This document shows positions 10,080 to 21,145 of a stretch of DNA of 64,000 nt, piece by piece. Made by a program: the position numbers and the translations under genes. Positions within the stretch are counted from its first letter, which is position 1. The number at the start of each line of letters is the position of its first letter. The stretch spans positions 51,105,637-51,169,636 of the forward strand of contig JAMXIF010000051.1 of the NCBI GenBank assembly GCA_028583685.1, read 5' to 3'. A model generated the notes under the pieces. That model was not told the origin of the DNA. It ran no database searches and saw nothing but the letters and a program-made list of their open reading frames with translations. Origin of the DNA: Petaurus breviceps papuanus. Taxonomy: Eukaryota; Chordata; Mammalia; Diprotodontia; Petauridae.

Positions 10080-10600
10080 AACTAGTGGCAGAAAGCAATT
10101 CACATCCTGTTTTCGTTTAGTCTTGCCCAACATAAGGTCCTTACATTTATTTCCAATGCAGCACGCTTTGTTCTAAACAGAATATTTATGCACTGGGGCC
10201 TTGTGTTTGTTTTTTAATCTATCCACAGAAGGGGACTATAACCCTCCATCATTCCTCAGAGCCCATGTTTCGTGCTGAGGAGCTCCTCCATTTCCTTGCT
10301 GAGGACTTCATTAAGGAGAAAGCTAACTCTAAATGCAAAAATAAAATGTTTTGTGCTGATGTAAGCTTTTGTTTTCACTGCCTGGTGGGAAGAGAGAGTG
10401 CAAAAAACTCACAAAGATTGCTTCTTAAATAGCATACCGAAACTTTGCAATGAATTGTAACATGGTCATAGGAACCAGTTACTTCACAATTTTTGTAAGC
10501 AATTTATTGATGCCAGAAGTCATTGAGAATGTATTTCCGGTAATTAGCTGGTAGCAATTATCAGGGGCAAAATGAACAATTCTAGAATATCACAAAGTCC
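10080..10600. other. Repeat-free island, candidate conserved non-coding element
   Basis: Well-mixed AT-rich sequence without repeat landmarks, low-complexity runs or SINE pieces, unlike both flanks. It contains TAAT and octamer-like words (attaagg, gtaattagctgg) common in homeodomain-bound enhancers, but such words also arise by chance. Confidence 0.35.
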
Positions 10601-11255
10601 CATAAAAGGGAAAAGAGACCCTAGGACATTGACTTTTGCAGGAGCAGACCTCAGCCTCTATGCATGCAAACCTTGTGAAATTGGGAGGCCACCTTCAGGT
10701 GCCATGTATCAGGGTGGTGAGGAGCAGGCCTGGAGTGAGGCAGCCACGGGGGAGTGGGTGTGTAGGGAGGAAGCAGCATTTGGGTAACTTCCTATTTTAC
10801 TAACTAATCATGCCTACAAGGGACTGAGATCAATTGCTTCTAACTGTTGAAGAAGTAGAAGCTTTACCAGCACTTGCTTAATTTTGGTCCAATGGATGAA
10901 GGGAAACCCTAATTGCTGTTTTTTTTTTCTTTACTCTAGTTTTTGCAAATATTTTTTTTCTATGAGGAAGAACTAAGACTGACAAGGGAGATCATTTTCT
11001 GCTGCCTATGTCCTTTGATCCTTCAGCACAGTCTCTTTCAAAGAGAGAGCATTTAATAACTAATGAGTGAATGAATTAAAAAAAGCAAATACTTTAATCA
11101 CCTACCCTGTGCCAAGGATGCAAACCCCATAGTCTTTGTTTTCAAGGTTACATATATACAAATGGTACATATAAAAGAGTGATGGACAGGAAAGCATGTC
11201 CTGACTTGGGTGTCACAGGAATTGGGGATGGGGTTATGGGGCAGTGGATTGTCTC
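10601..11255. other. Mostly unassigned; weak old-repeat piece near 11085-11140
   Basis: aaatactttaatcacctacc then ctgtgccaaggatgcaaac resembles the tgtgccaggcactgtgctaa block of an old antisense repeat. The rest shows no landmark. A 71-codon plus frame at 10572-10787 has no recognisable domain. Confidence 0.4.
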
Positions 11256-11355
11256 CAGAGGTGAGGAACCTGCAGCCTTGAAGCCACATGCAGCCCTTTA
11301 GGTCCTTGAGTGTGGCCCTTTGGCTGAATCCAAACTTCACAGAATCTATTCTGTG
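11256..11355 (+). mobile_element. hAT-type MITE, left half only
   Basis: It starts with the hAT-like terminus cagaggtgaggaacc and continues cacatgcagccctttaggtc, cttgagtgtggccctttggc, gaatccaaacttcacagaa. It matches the left arm of the foldback element at 53695-53875. The right arm is missing. Confidence 0.7.
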
Positions 11356-11985
11356 GTCTGGTCTATACCTTTTCATATCAATGGTAGTACTAAGTGAAGT
11401 ATTGTTCCTAGTGCAAGAATTACAAAGTAGGGGAGGATAATTCATGTGGCTGTAGGGCACATGGCAAGAAGTCCCTAGGGGTTTGGTGTGGATGGATATG
11501 AAACATGATCTGGTAGAAATTTTATCTGTTAGGTGATTTTTTTCTATTTACTCCCTCACCAATTAAGCTTAGTTTGAGGGCAAAGTTGCAAAGCTGAGTA
11601 GGCTACCTTACACAGGATGAGGGAGGCACAGTCTTTGGTTCAAGTGAGAGTGCTATTGCAGGTAAAGAATGAGTGGAGGGCCAGCAGTACAGTAGATGAC
11701 TCAATTCAGCTAGCTCAGATTTTATAAAAAGAAATGTTCAGAAAATGGAAGTGGGTGGACAATGGCAGTTCAACATAAGAGAATGGCAGTCTTCTAAAAT
11801 AGTGCTCACAGTTCTAAGACTCAGAATGAAAAGACTGGCTATAGAAGCTAGGAGCAATGAAGAGAGAGTCTGAAAGTTACTTTGGGAGGAAAGGAGGCTC
11901 AGAGAAATGAGAGGACCTCTGATGGGGCAGACACAATCATCACAACTGACTGAAGACTTCCCCTCTGTTTTTTGCTAAGGAGAAT
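11356..11985. other. Unassigned purine-rich intronic sequence
   Basis: Possibly part of old repeats (for example gaaagttactttgggaggaa), but no family is recognised. It contains no coding signal. Confidence 0.4.
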
Positions 11986-13415
11986 AACCTTTGCACTTGA
12001 AATGGCAGAACAAAAATGATTCCCAGGGAATTGTTCTACCTGAGATAATTAAGAAGATAATAAAGGAGCACCTCATTGCCTTAAATCAGTTCCGATGGCT
12101 GAGATGAACAACATCTCAGATATAAAAAAAAAGCTGGCAGATGTCATTGTGGAACCACTGTCAGTGATAATTGAAAGACTGGAAAATGGAAGAAGGACTA
12201 CCACATTGGAGAGGGCAATTTTTCAAAAAATGGGAGGAGACAAAGGCCAGTGAGCTTAGGTTTGATTCTTGGGAAAATTTTGGAATTGATCATTAAAGAG
12301 AGAGTGAACGTCTGGAAAGGAAATTATTCATTATAGAGACTCAGCATGAGTTAATCATAAGCCAGCTGTGCCACACTCACCTTATGTCCTTTTTTTTTTA
12401 CAGGAAGATGAAACTGGTGGATGAGGATAATGCTTGCCTGTTGTTTTCTTAGAGTTTAGCAAAGCAATTGATAACATATCTCATCTTCTTATGGACATGG
12501 TAGAGAGGTGTGAACTAGATTATAAAGTAGATTAAATCTAAACTGGTCAAATGGCTGGACTCAAGGATGAGTTTTTATTGACTTGCTATCATATGATTCT
12601 GGTGAGAAGCCTCCAACATAGTGCTTTAGGGATCTGTTCTTGGCTCAGTGCTGTTTAGCAAATTTAATCAATGACATGCACAAAGGTAAGATGATATGCT
12701 CACAGGCCCAAGATAGGGGAGGCATGATTGGATGGTACTTTTTCTAAAAAGATCTTGGACTACAGAAGACTTCAAGCTCATTATGTAACATCAGTGTGAT
12801 GATCAAAAAAGCTAATGTGATTTTGGACTACTTTAAGATAGACACATCTTCTAGGGAAAAGGATGTGATAGCTCCTCAATAAAATGTGATAGATATAGGC
12901 AGAACACATTTGGAGTGTTGAGGTCAATTTTGAATAGCATAACTTAAGAAGTACATTGATAAGATAGAAACTATTCAGAGGAGAGTAACCAAGGATGGAG
13001 AGTCTGTCTCATATGAGCATTACTTTGGTTGAATAGGATTTTTTTTCATTCCAGAGAAGAAACACTCAGGGGAGACATGATAGCTATTTTCAAATATTTG
13101 AAGGGGTACCATATGGAAGAGGGATTAGAGTTGTTTGACAATAGAAGAAGGATGAGCAATGGGTTGAAGTTGTAAAGAGAAAAATTTAAACTTGATGGTA
13201 GGAAATACTTTCTAACAATTAGAGTAACTCCAAAGTGAAATGGGCAGGCTGGAGAGGTAGTGGACTTCCCTTTCTTTGAGTGAGTAGGTTTTCCCTCTTT
13301 TTCAAGCTAAAAACTGGATGACCACTCGCTCATCTGGCATGATTTAGTAGAGATTGTTCTGGGGGTTTGGGTTGGACTAGATGGCCTCTGAGGTTCTCAA
13401 ATTCTGTGATTCTGA
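11986..13415 (+). mobile_element. CR1/L3 LINE relic, ORF2 end and 3' UTR
   Basis: An RT-domain trace like DFSKA(F/I)D is visible near 12457 (gtttagcaaagcaattgata). The 3' region keeps the CR1 order: ggagagtaaccaaggatg, ggagacatgatagctatttt, caaatatttgaagggg, ttaaacttgatggtagga, aatactttctaacaattag, gggcaggctggagaggtag, and the terminus ggttggactagatggcctct ... attctgtgattctg. CR1-type LINEs end in such an 8-mer-like repeat. Many stops and indels show great age. The 5' boundary is uncertain. Confidence 0.8.
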
Positions 13416-13556
13416 AAACTGAATGTCACCATTGAAATTTGCCATTATGTGTAGGTGCTATTTGTTTTTGACACTTGTGAAGACTTTGAAGAAGTCAGTG
13501 CTGTGAAGTTAATTTGGCACCATATTCCTAATATTAGTATCACATTGTTTTGTTGT

Positions 13557-13566
13557 NNNNNNNNNN
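13557..13566. other. Assembly gap (10 Ns)
   Basis: Ten N characters directly before the GA-rich microsatellite. The true length is unknown. Confidence 0.95.
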
Positions 13567-13664
13567 GAAGGAAAGAGGGAGGGAGGGAGGAAGGGAGGGA
13601 AGGGGAGAGGGAGAGGGAGAGGGGGAGAGGTGAGAGGGGAGAGAGGAGAGGGAGAAGAGAGATT
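13567..13664. repeat. (GGA/GA)n purine microsatellite
   Basis: About 100 bp of almost pure A/G, abutting the gap. Open frames through it on both strands are artefacts. Confidence 0.95.
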
Positions 13665-13859
13665 GTAGACACTCTAAGTTTTGTCATAAAGAATACTTAT
13701 AAAGCATTTTACAAATGAGCATCTTAGAAGTAAAGTGAGTTAACTGCTAGGCAAAAAAGATTGCAAACATATAAAATCATTACAAATGGTTGGATGGGGT
13801 AGGGAAGAGATTGACAGGAATGTTCACCCTAATAAAACATTCAATGTCTGAGTAATTGG

Positions 13860-14056
13860 TTCATAGATCTAAAGCTGGAAGAGACCTCAGAGCTCATCCA
13901 CTTCAACCCAATTCAATTTATTTTACAAATAAACTAACTGAGCCATAGGTACATATAGTAATTTGCTTAAAGTCACACAGGTAGCATGTGTTAGAGGTGG
14001 AATTTGAACCCAAGTCTTTTGATTTCAGAGTCAGAGCTTTTTCCTCTATTAATTTT
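13860..14056 (-). mobile_element. CORE-SINE (MIR3-like), complete 3' end
   Basis: It starts tcatagatctaaagctggaa then gagacctcagagctcatcc (reverse complement of a CR1/L3-type tail), followed by antisense CORE (aagtcacacaggtagcatgt) and head (tttgaacccaagtcttttga). Confidence 0.8.
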
Positions 14057-14099
14057 TCCTGAATCAGTGCTATCAAAGATGTTCAAAGGATCATAAATC

Positions 14100-14505
14100 T
14101 AGTTCCATAAGGAAGGTAAAAGGTCATTTACTCTAATTCCTACATTTTATAGGTGAAGGAAGGGAAGAGAATATGCATTTTAATAGCACTTATTATGTGG
14201 TAGGCACTGTGCCAAGAGTTTTACTTTACTTCCTTTACCCTCTTCTCAAAGGGTCTCTAGCCCAGACACTTTTCTGATTTAGGATTAGGGATTTCCCTTT
14301 GCTTGAATATTAGGCTTAGAACAGAAAGAGAGCTTAGCTATCAATTTCCAACTACCTCATTTTATAGATGAAGCATCTGAGTTGTGAAGACATCAAGAAA
14401 CTTGCTAAAAGGGGCACAGGTAGTTAGCTTCATAGCTCATGTCTGAATTTAGGTTATCTGACTTCCAATCCATCCTGCTTGCCACTGCACAACACTGCAT
14501 TTTCT
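14100..14505 (-). mobile_element. Two further CORE-SINE fragments
   Basis: 14110-14220 carries gtcatttactctaattcc and ttattatgtggtaggcactg. 14320-14505 carries ccaactacctcattttatag, gatgaagcatctgag and an antisense head up to ttgccactgcacaacactgc. Confidence 0.6.
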
Positions 14506-14689
14506 TCTATGTCTCAGTGGTTTCCTGTGTTCTCTGAGTCTCATGACTCACCTTGGACCTTTCAACTTCAATGATGTCCCTATTATATAAATATTCTTTG
14601 GCTAAATACTGGGGGAGGGAGAACCATCTGTTGGACTTCGTGCCATCACAGTGAAGTTCCTGTCCCATTTACACAAATATGCCTTTTTT

Positions 14690-14790
14690 TCCATAGTGGG
14701 TAGAGAGTTAGCTTCATAATCAGGAAGACCTTCCAAGTCTGACTTCTGACACATACTAAATGTGAGACCCATTTGCAGTCTTAGATGGTG
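14690..14790 (+). mobile_element. CORE-SINE head fragment
   Basis: agtgggtagagagttagctt, cataatcaggaagacctt and acacatactaaatgtgagac match the head half of a CORE-SINE. Confidence 0.55.
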
Positions 14791-14957
14791 TGTCTCACTT
14801 ATAGCTCCCTATGCCAGTAGATCTGGCAAGAAAAAACAAGATATTACATTTTATGATTGGTTGAATAGAAAGCCATTCATGAACATTACACAATTAACAA
14901 TTTTTTATCATAATGAATTTTCACAATCAGTAGATACTAAGGGTATAACTAGTCAGC

Positions 14958-15240
14958 TAGATGGCATAGGAAATAGAAGGCTGGTGCTAGAGTCAAGACC
15001 TGAATTTAAATCCTACCATAGAGACTTATTTTCCTCATCAAATAAGAGAATGTTTATAGCATCTGGCACATAGTAGGTATTATACAAATGATGGTTCCTT
15101 CCCCTTCCCTTCCCCCTCATCTATAAAATGGAAGTAATTGTAGCATCCAACTCACATGGCTGTGATGATTCAGTGAGGTAATATACATAATATGCTTGCA
15201 AACATTAAAGTGCTGAAGGAATATTAGCTATTGTTCTAGC
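14958..15240 (+). mobile_element. CORE-SINE with a second SINE tail inserted or rearranged
   Basis: Head (gctagatggcataggaaata, cctgaatttaaatcctacc) is followed by an L2-type tail (catctggcacatagtaggta), then by another CORE/tail (tctataaaatggaagtaatt, gcttgcaaacattaaagtgc). The order suggests two overlapping copies. Confidence 0.65.
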
Positions 15241-15299
15241 TAACATCATATGAGGATGTCCATGAAACTTTGAAAAAATAAATAGGGTCTTTATCTTTT

Positions 15300-15719
15300 A
15301 AAATATGGAATCACTGATCTTTGATATTTGTCACTGTAAGGATTTTTCAATTTCCTTACCTTCTGAATCATTCTAACTTCCACAGGTTAGGTCGCTTAAT
15401 TATCACTTGATCTATTGAAGATTCAACTCTGAGCCTAACCCTGGCACATTCTGCTGCCCGCCTGAACCCCCAGGGAAATAAACAAGGACCTGTTGCGCCA
15501 TAGCTACTGCAACCTCAAGTCAGCCAGAAATATCCAACTTGGTGTTCTTAGTTCCATCATGACATTAAACCCTAGTTTCAGGATCTGGGCTTTTACCTTG
15601 TCTCTATTGTCTGAAACTTTGTCTATAACCATTACCTTGGTTTCTACAGGACTGAGGTACTATTATCCTCATTCCACCCCTCTCAGTGAGTTAGATATGT
15701 TTTCCTCAACCTAATGCCC
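15300..15719. other. Unassigned intronic sequence
   Basis: No clear repeat. Tryptic-like open frames here are short and lack domains. It could be a very old L2 body. Confidence 0.35.
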
Positions 15720-15990
15720 CATAGATGAGTCCTACTATTTCTTTTAGAATACTCTAATGTCACTTACTTGCCAGTCTGAACAGATTCTTGCCTATTGCCC
15801 ATTGCCAGACTTGTCTAGCATGCTCTGCTTGCCTACTGGATCTCCTCCTATTTCCACTTGTAGAAATCTTTCAATCCTGTTTGTTTATCTAATCTCTGAC
15901 TCTCCATATTGTGTCTTGCAATTCCTCTATAAGATTTCTCTAATTTCAGGATCCCTGATGTCTCTCTTTCTGCTGCTGACTGAGCCCCAA
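15720..15990 (+). mobile_element. Possible degraded L2 3' region
   Basis: tagcatgctctgcttgccta, ggatctcctcctatttccac and attcctctataagatttctc resemble the pyrimidine-rich C-terminal coding part of L2. The match is weak. Confidence 0.35.
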
Positions 15991-15995
15991 TTCTC

Positions 15996-16197
15996 ATATT
16001 CATGGAACTTGGAACTGGAAGGACTCTTAGAGATAAGCTAATCCAATCTCATTTTAACAGTTTAAAATAAAAAAAGCCCTGAGGATCAGGGAGAGAAAAT
16101 GGCTTGCTGAAGGTACACATACAAAATCCCCAGTTGGAATCTGAACCCAGGCCCTCTGTTCTCCAGGTACAGTTCTCTTTCCATTGTACTATGCTGA
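15996..16197 (-). mobile_element. CORE-SINE (MIR3-like)
   Basis: tggaacttggaactggaagg, ctcttagagataagctaatc, gccctgaggatcaggga, tctgaacccaggccctctgt, ttccattgtactatgct. Confidence 0.75.
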
Positions 16198-16664
16198 ACG
16201 TCTAATGGAAATTTAGCAAGAGCTTTGTTTAGTTGTTATACAACCCATGATTATTTTTAAAAAATCAAAACCTAGTTGGATGAGAAATTTATATGGCTAA
16301 AACAATCAAGCTGCCATGGTGGAATTAGGAACAATGGGTATACCAAGGAAATATTTGTAACCAACTTTGTTGCCAGGGGGTGTCTCTGTGGAAGGTAGTA
16401 TTGACCAGCCTGTACTCCTTCCCTTCTGTTTCCTCCTCTGTCCGGATTAATCAGCCACCCCTTGTTATAGAAATTAGATTACATTCAGTCTAGAGTTTAT
16501 ATAAGGGCCCTCAGATCCTCTAAGTCCTTTCTTATTTGTTTCTGGTATTTATAGCACATGAAAAGTTATCAACTCTCAGTTTGGAGTGCAGAGACTCTAG
16601 TTAGGAAAATATCTAAAATTCATAAAGAGAGTTGACTTGCTGGTTTAATTAAGGTTGCAAGAAA
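16198..16664. other. Non-repetitive intronic sequence
   Basis: Mixed sequence without recognised repeats. It contains ttatataagggccctcag, a TATA-like word, but no accompanying gene. Confidence 0.4.
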
Positions 16665-16677
16665 AAAATATTGAGGG

Positions 16678-16842
16678 GGGTGGCTAGGTGGTGCAGTGAA
16701 TAGAGCACCATCCCTGGAGTCAGGAGTACCTGAGTTCAAATCCAACCTCAGACATTTAACACTTACTAGTCTTGTGACCTTGGGCAAGTCAATTAATGCC
16801 AATTGCCCTGCCTTACCCCCTCCAAAAAGCAAAAAAAATATT
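16678..16842 (+). mobile_element. Short young SINE (gggtggctaggtgg type)
   Basis: gggtggctaggtggtgcagt, gaatagagcacc, gagttcaaatccaacctcag, cttgtgaccttgggcaagtc, and a tail of ccctccaaaaagcaaaaaaa. It is flanked by an imperfect duplication around aaaaaatattg (about 16664 and 16835). Confidence 0.9.
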
Positions 16843-17184
16843 GGGGTTAGCCTTATCCAGGAGGGCTATTCTTAGGTGACTCCATGAGTTCCCCTTCACT
16901 CAAGGAAACCCAATAGAAACTAGATGAGTATTTGTTAGGGATGCTGCTATTAAGGAAATTCCAATTTAGATGTGGGTTGTAATAGTGAGTAATCAGTGAG
17001 GCAACTTCTAACTCTGACACACTGTAATTCATCACATAATTGTAGTGAGGGACAGACATTTTGAAAACAGGGACTACACCATTCCCCAAACTACAGTTTT
17101 GGCAACATCTCTACCTTCATGCGTTTGGTGGTCATTCATGAATACAGACCTCCTCAAGGGCAATTCCTCTGAAGATCTGACAAT

Positions 17185-17285
17185 CATAGGGATCATAGGT
17201 TTGGAGCTGGAAGCTACCTCAGAAGTCAAGTTGTCAAATTCCTTTCTTTCACGGAGAAAGAAGGTGAGGAACACAGGAAATTATC
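17185..17285 (-). mobile_element. CORE-SINE 3' fragment
   Basis: gatcataggtttggagctgg, aagctacctcagaagtcaag: antisense CR1/L3-type SINE tail. Confidence 0.6.
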
Positions 17286-18224
17286 TGCTCTATACCTTGA
17301 AAATCAATCCTCAAGAGACTTTAACAATAATTGATTCTATTATATTGTGCCTTATGCTTACATAAAACCTTTAATACATTGTTTTAGATGAATCATAAAG
17401 AAAGCCATTGGAAGATCATCTGCCAGGAACTCCTCAAACCTATATTTTGTGCCATTTTGAATGATTCCATAAGCTATGCATCTCAGAAATGAAATACTGT
17501 TTCTGTCAGTCTTGGCAGCAATGGAGAGCAGCAAACACTGTACCTTTCTCTTTGTTGTCCACTTATACCCATTCTGCATATCAACTAAAAGTGAGAAAAA
17601 TACAAACCAAGTTGATGGAATTGGCAATGATCAGAGGGACTGTCTATTGAGCCAAAGCTAAATAAAGCCACTTTCAATGCTCATTTCTCTTTATTGATTT
17701 TTCCTCCAGTACCAAAACACACTAAATGGAGTACTGAATTAGGGGGTGGAGGGCTGATGGTGACATGTGCCCTTACCTGTTTTTAATTTTTCTGTGGTGA
17801 AACAATCTCCAAGGTCCCTCCTAAGGGCCCTAGGGGGTGTTTACTTCCTTTCCCATTTTATTCTTTTCCTCCTATAAGATGTCATTTTTACTTAGATCAG
17901 ACAAGATAGGTTAGAAAATAATTTCTCAGTGAAACAAAAACAAAAGTGAGCTGCAAAGCACATTAATGAATGTGGGACAGTTAAACATAGGTTTGCCTCA
18001 GTTAAGGGTATCACATGGGGTGGGGTGGTTGTCAGAAAGAAATAACAGTCTGCCCATTGTGGGTAAACCCTTTTATAATATTCAAAGGTGTCTTTCTCTT
18101 CCCTGTGAGTTACAAGTCTTACTACTATTGACTTAGAGCAGTAATTACTAATTTAATTTTGGAAAGAATAAATATTGAAAGCATTCACTAGTAGGCACAG
18201 CATAATGTGAGTTATTGTCCTGCA
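17286..18224. other. Unassigned intronic sequence
   Basis: AT-rich, with several 60-90 codon frames on both strands (for example 17358-17627) that overlap one another and carry no recognised motif. Confidence 0.4.
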
Positions 18225-18229
18225 GTGAA

Positions 18230-18430
18230 CTCAGTACTGGTGGAATTGTGGGAGACCAGGGGCACTCTAAAGTTACTCATTCGAATACAGACTAATTGTG
18301 CCTGACCTCTGATAAAGTCTTTTGAGTTAAATTGGACTGATCAGTCACAATCGGACACACCGTACAGTGACCCCCAACATTGTGGGGTCATTTTGGTCCT
18401 CTTTGAGCATGAAGGACAAATGACAACAAA
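18230..18430 (+). mobile_element. LINE 3' end with zinc-finger-like terminus (family unsure, RTE-like?)
   Basis: 18331-18360 encodes IGLISHNRTH, like the C-terminal C-x-H finger of some LINE ORFs. It is followed by a 3' UTR (cattttggtcctctttgag, catgaaggacaaatgacaac) ending in an (AAC)-like run. A second, antisense copy lies at 49454-49580. Confidence 0.55.
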
Positions 18431-18549
18431 CTTATTCATTCTTGATAAAATCTTGACACTTCCTGAAGGTCAGTCATCCTCAAATAATCAGGAGTGGTTC
18501 ATGCCATCATCTTCTTTTCCCCCCACCTTCAGGGTATACTTCTCAGAAT

Positions 18550-18800
18550 TCTCTGTGTGGGGCTGATTCAATGTAGTGAAAGAACAGTGGTCTTGGCCTT
18601 AGTGGGAGAATGATTAAAATACCTATGAAGGCATGGACACATAGAAGGTCTAAAAGAGATAGGATAAGCCCTGAGAGCCAAATGCAATACTTGGAGAGAC
18701 CTTGGTTCTCCTGAAATAGCATCCATCATGATGCCACTCTAATACTTTGTTAGTCTTTCTGACTCCAAAGCCAGTTCTCTATTAGCTACAACACACTGTC
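18550..18800. mobile_element. CORE-SINE fragments
   Basis: A head-like part (aatgtagtgaaagaacagtg, gtcttggccttagtggg) and an antisense head (tctgactccaaagccagttc, tctattagctacaacacact) face each other. Both are partial. Confidence 0.5.
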
Positions 18801-18823
18801 TCTCAAAGCATTTATTAATTATT

Positions 18824-18828
<5 letters not shown>

Positions 18829-18892
<64 letters not shown>

Positions 18893-18923
18893 CACACACA
18901 TACGCACACAGACACACACAGAC
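18829..18923. repeat. (TC)n then (CA)n microsatellite
   Basis: About 30 TC units, then ccccacacacatacgcacac and further CA units. Confidence 0.95.
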
Positions 18924-19094
18924 AAAAATATATGCCTATAGGTATTAATTAAGCTGTATATTCAAATATACACATGTATAGAATTTATGCCAAATTTAAT
19001 ATAAACTTATAGCCCCCCTCAATATATTTGGAACATATATTTGTACACACAGATTTTCGTTTGATGTTAGATAATGATCAGGATTCCTCTCATA

Positions 19095-19300
19095 CATTAT
19101 AGTAAGTGGAATTGACATTGTACTGGATTTAGAGTCAGGACAACTTGGTTTCAGATTCTGCCTCAGACACTTACTACCTATGTGATACTGGGCATCATTG
19201 AAACTCTCTGTGCTTCAATTTCCTAATCTGTAAAATGAGAGGGGTTGGATTCAATGGTCCTGAGGGATCTTACAACTCTAAATCTCTGATCATATGGGCT
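19095..19300 (+). mobile_element. CORE-SINE with CR1/L3-like tail
   Basis: gtactggatttagagtcagg, ctgcctcagacacttactac, tttcctaatctgtaaaatga, ggttggattcaatggtcctg, cttacaactctaaatctctg. Confidence 0.8.
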
Positions 19301-19344
19301 GACATTCATTTGGACAATCTTCAGCTAAGAATTTCTATGAAGAT

Positions 19345-19420
19345 GTCCCAGAATGAATTTTGTATTTATATCCCCAGTTCTTGAACAATAATAAGCCCTT
19401 AATGAATGTTTTCTCTCCAT
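19345..19420 (+). mobile_element. L2-type 3' tail fragment
   Basis: tatttatatccccagttctt, gaacaataataagcccttaa, tgaatg. Confidence 0.55.
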
Positions 19421-19961
19421 TTATTTATTCATTGAAACTCCTGTGTGCCTGCCTTTGGAGATTCAATCCATTTTGGATCTTTTAGAATTCAACCCCAGGT
19501 AATATTCAGTTCAATGGGCCCTGTTCCAGTGGGCTACTATGGCGCAAACTTCTTATGATTCTCTTGATGACTGAAGAATACCCATGGGGTACTTTCAAAC
19601 AATATGTTTGACCCCTTTGCTGACAGTTTGCACAATCCTTTTATTATATGCTTATTAATGAAACACTGCTCAGTCAGATGAGTAAACTTCTGGTGGCAGC
19701 ATGGAGTTAGAATTTTCCAATGATCAAATGGAATACTCAAGTATCATAAGAATGATAACAATATTCCATATTAGATGAACATTGAATATATTGCAAACCC
19801 CTGATTTTACCTCCTTAATAAAGTTACAAAATGAAGACAGCAAGTTTCATAGTTAACTGGCAAAAATGAAAATTATTGAATCTAAATTCCTTTTATTTTA
19901 AGAATAGTTTTCTTTCACAACTTTGTTCTTGGTATTTTAGCCATAAAAGTCAAGTTACTTG

Positions 19962-19969
19962 CTGTACAT
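19962..19969. repeat. Probable 8-bp target-site duplication (hAT), left
   Basis: ctgtacat. The partner at 20149-20156 is ctgtatgc (5 of 8 identical), as expected for an old hAT insertion. Confidence 0.5.
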
Positions 19970-20148
19970 CAGTGGTGTCAAACCCAAATAGAAACAGATT
20001 GCTATGGATTGCATATTGACTTAGAACGCAAACTGACATTATCCATTGTACTGTATTTTTATTTACTTTGCTAAACCTTCTTCAATTACATTTTAATCTC
20101 ATTCATCCATATTTAAGAGTTTTGTGGTCTACAAGTTTGACATCTCTG
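19970..20148. mobile_element. hAT-type non-autonomous DNA transposon (MITE), 179 bp
   Basis: Terminal inverted repeats are cagtggtgtcaaac (19970-19983) and gtttgacatctctg (20135-20148). The reverse complement of the latter is cagagatgtcaaac, so 12 of 14 positions match, with the hAT-typical CAG start. It has no coding capacity. Confidence 0.8.
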
Positions 20149-20156
20149 CTGTATGC

Positions 20157-20940
20157 CATTGGCACTGTTAGTAGAAGAATCAACACACACCTCAAAACTC
20201 TTTAGAGTTTCTTAAAATGACATCATTGCATATTCTGACATATTTGTCTGATAACCTATTAAATAGCTTCCTTGAATATGTCATTTAAAGATTAATTGCT
20301 TTTATTCAGATGAATAGGCAACAGATTTTATTGTCTTTTTTGGTACACAATAAACTAAGTTGTCAGAAGCTGATGAATAAACACTGATTTAGTTATTAAG
20401 ATCAGAACCAATGTTAGTGATATTAACTTTTAATGTCTTAGGAGAAAATAACTTTTAAATGATTTAAATTGCTAGTATTTCAGTGTCTAGATTCATCTGT
20501 AATAAGTGCTTTTGAAAAAAAATTGTTTTGAATTGGATGACTTAAAACTGCTGGTAACTCAGTTTTGAGACTCGTGCCAAGAATAAAATCATAAGACTTT
20601 GCAAAGTAAAAAAATATTCAGTCATAATTATAATAAAAGAAATGGGGACTGTTTAGAGTAACATAGATGTTCTTCAGAATGCTACTCATAGAACAAATTC
20701 ATCAGCATTTTAAAATCTTGGGAAGTCAGTGTTCCAAATTGTTCCAAAATGGACAAGAGAATACTTAGTTATGTCCAATAAATGGTCAGTACTTGAGACA
20801 TCCAATTATTATGACCAGGAAATGAGGCAGCAAAAATTTCTCCTAGGAATATGAATACTTCTGAAAGGGTAAAAAACAGATTCTAAGAGGATTTCTATCT
20901 TGGTTCTAGATTGGGATTTATGCTCTTTTTAATGTTTTCT
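20157..20940. other. Repeat-free AT-rich island, candidate conserved element
   Basis: About 780 bp without recognisable repeats, rich in TAAT words (for example gattaattgc, ttgataacctatt). Its position near the SYNPR exon is compatible with a regulatory role, but nothing proves it. Confidence 0.3.
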
Positions 20941-20944
20941 AATT

Positions 20945-21145
20945 AAAACAGGGAGTGGTATGATATAGTCCAAAGAACAGTGACTGATTAAAATCTTACC
21001 TCTCACTTCATTACTCATGTGACCTGACCTGGGTAACACATTTCAACTCTTTGGGCTTCACCTTTATCATGTATAAAACAAGGAGGTTGGGCTAGATGGC
21101 TTCTGAGGCCTCTTTCAACTCTAAATTTGTGATTCTGTGATCTGA
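20945..21145 (+). mobile_element. CORE-SINE with CR1/L3-like tail
   Basis: gatatagtccaaagaacagt, ttcattactcatgtgacctg, then ggttgggctagatggcttct, caactctaaatttgtgattc. The tail is the same as the CR1/L3 terminus at 13371-13415. Confidence 0.8.

Noticed and set aside
13445-13718. Opposing frames of 80-87 codons crossing the first N gap
   Set aside because: They are created by the GA-rich microsatellite and unknown bases.
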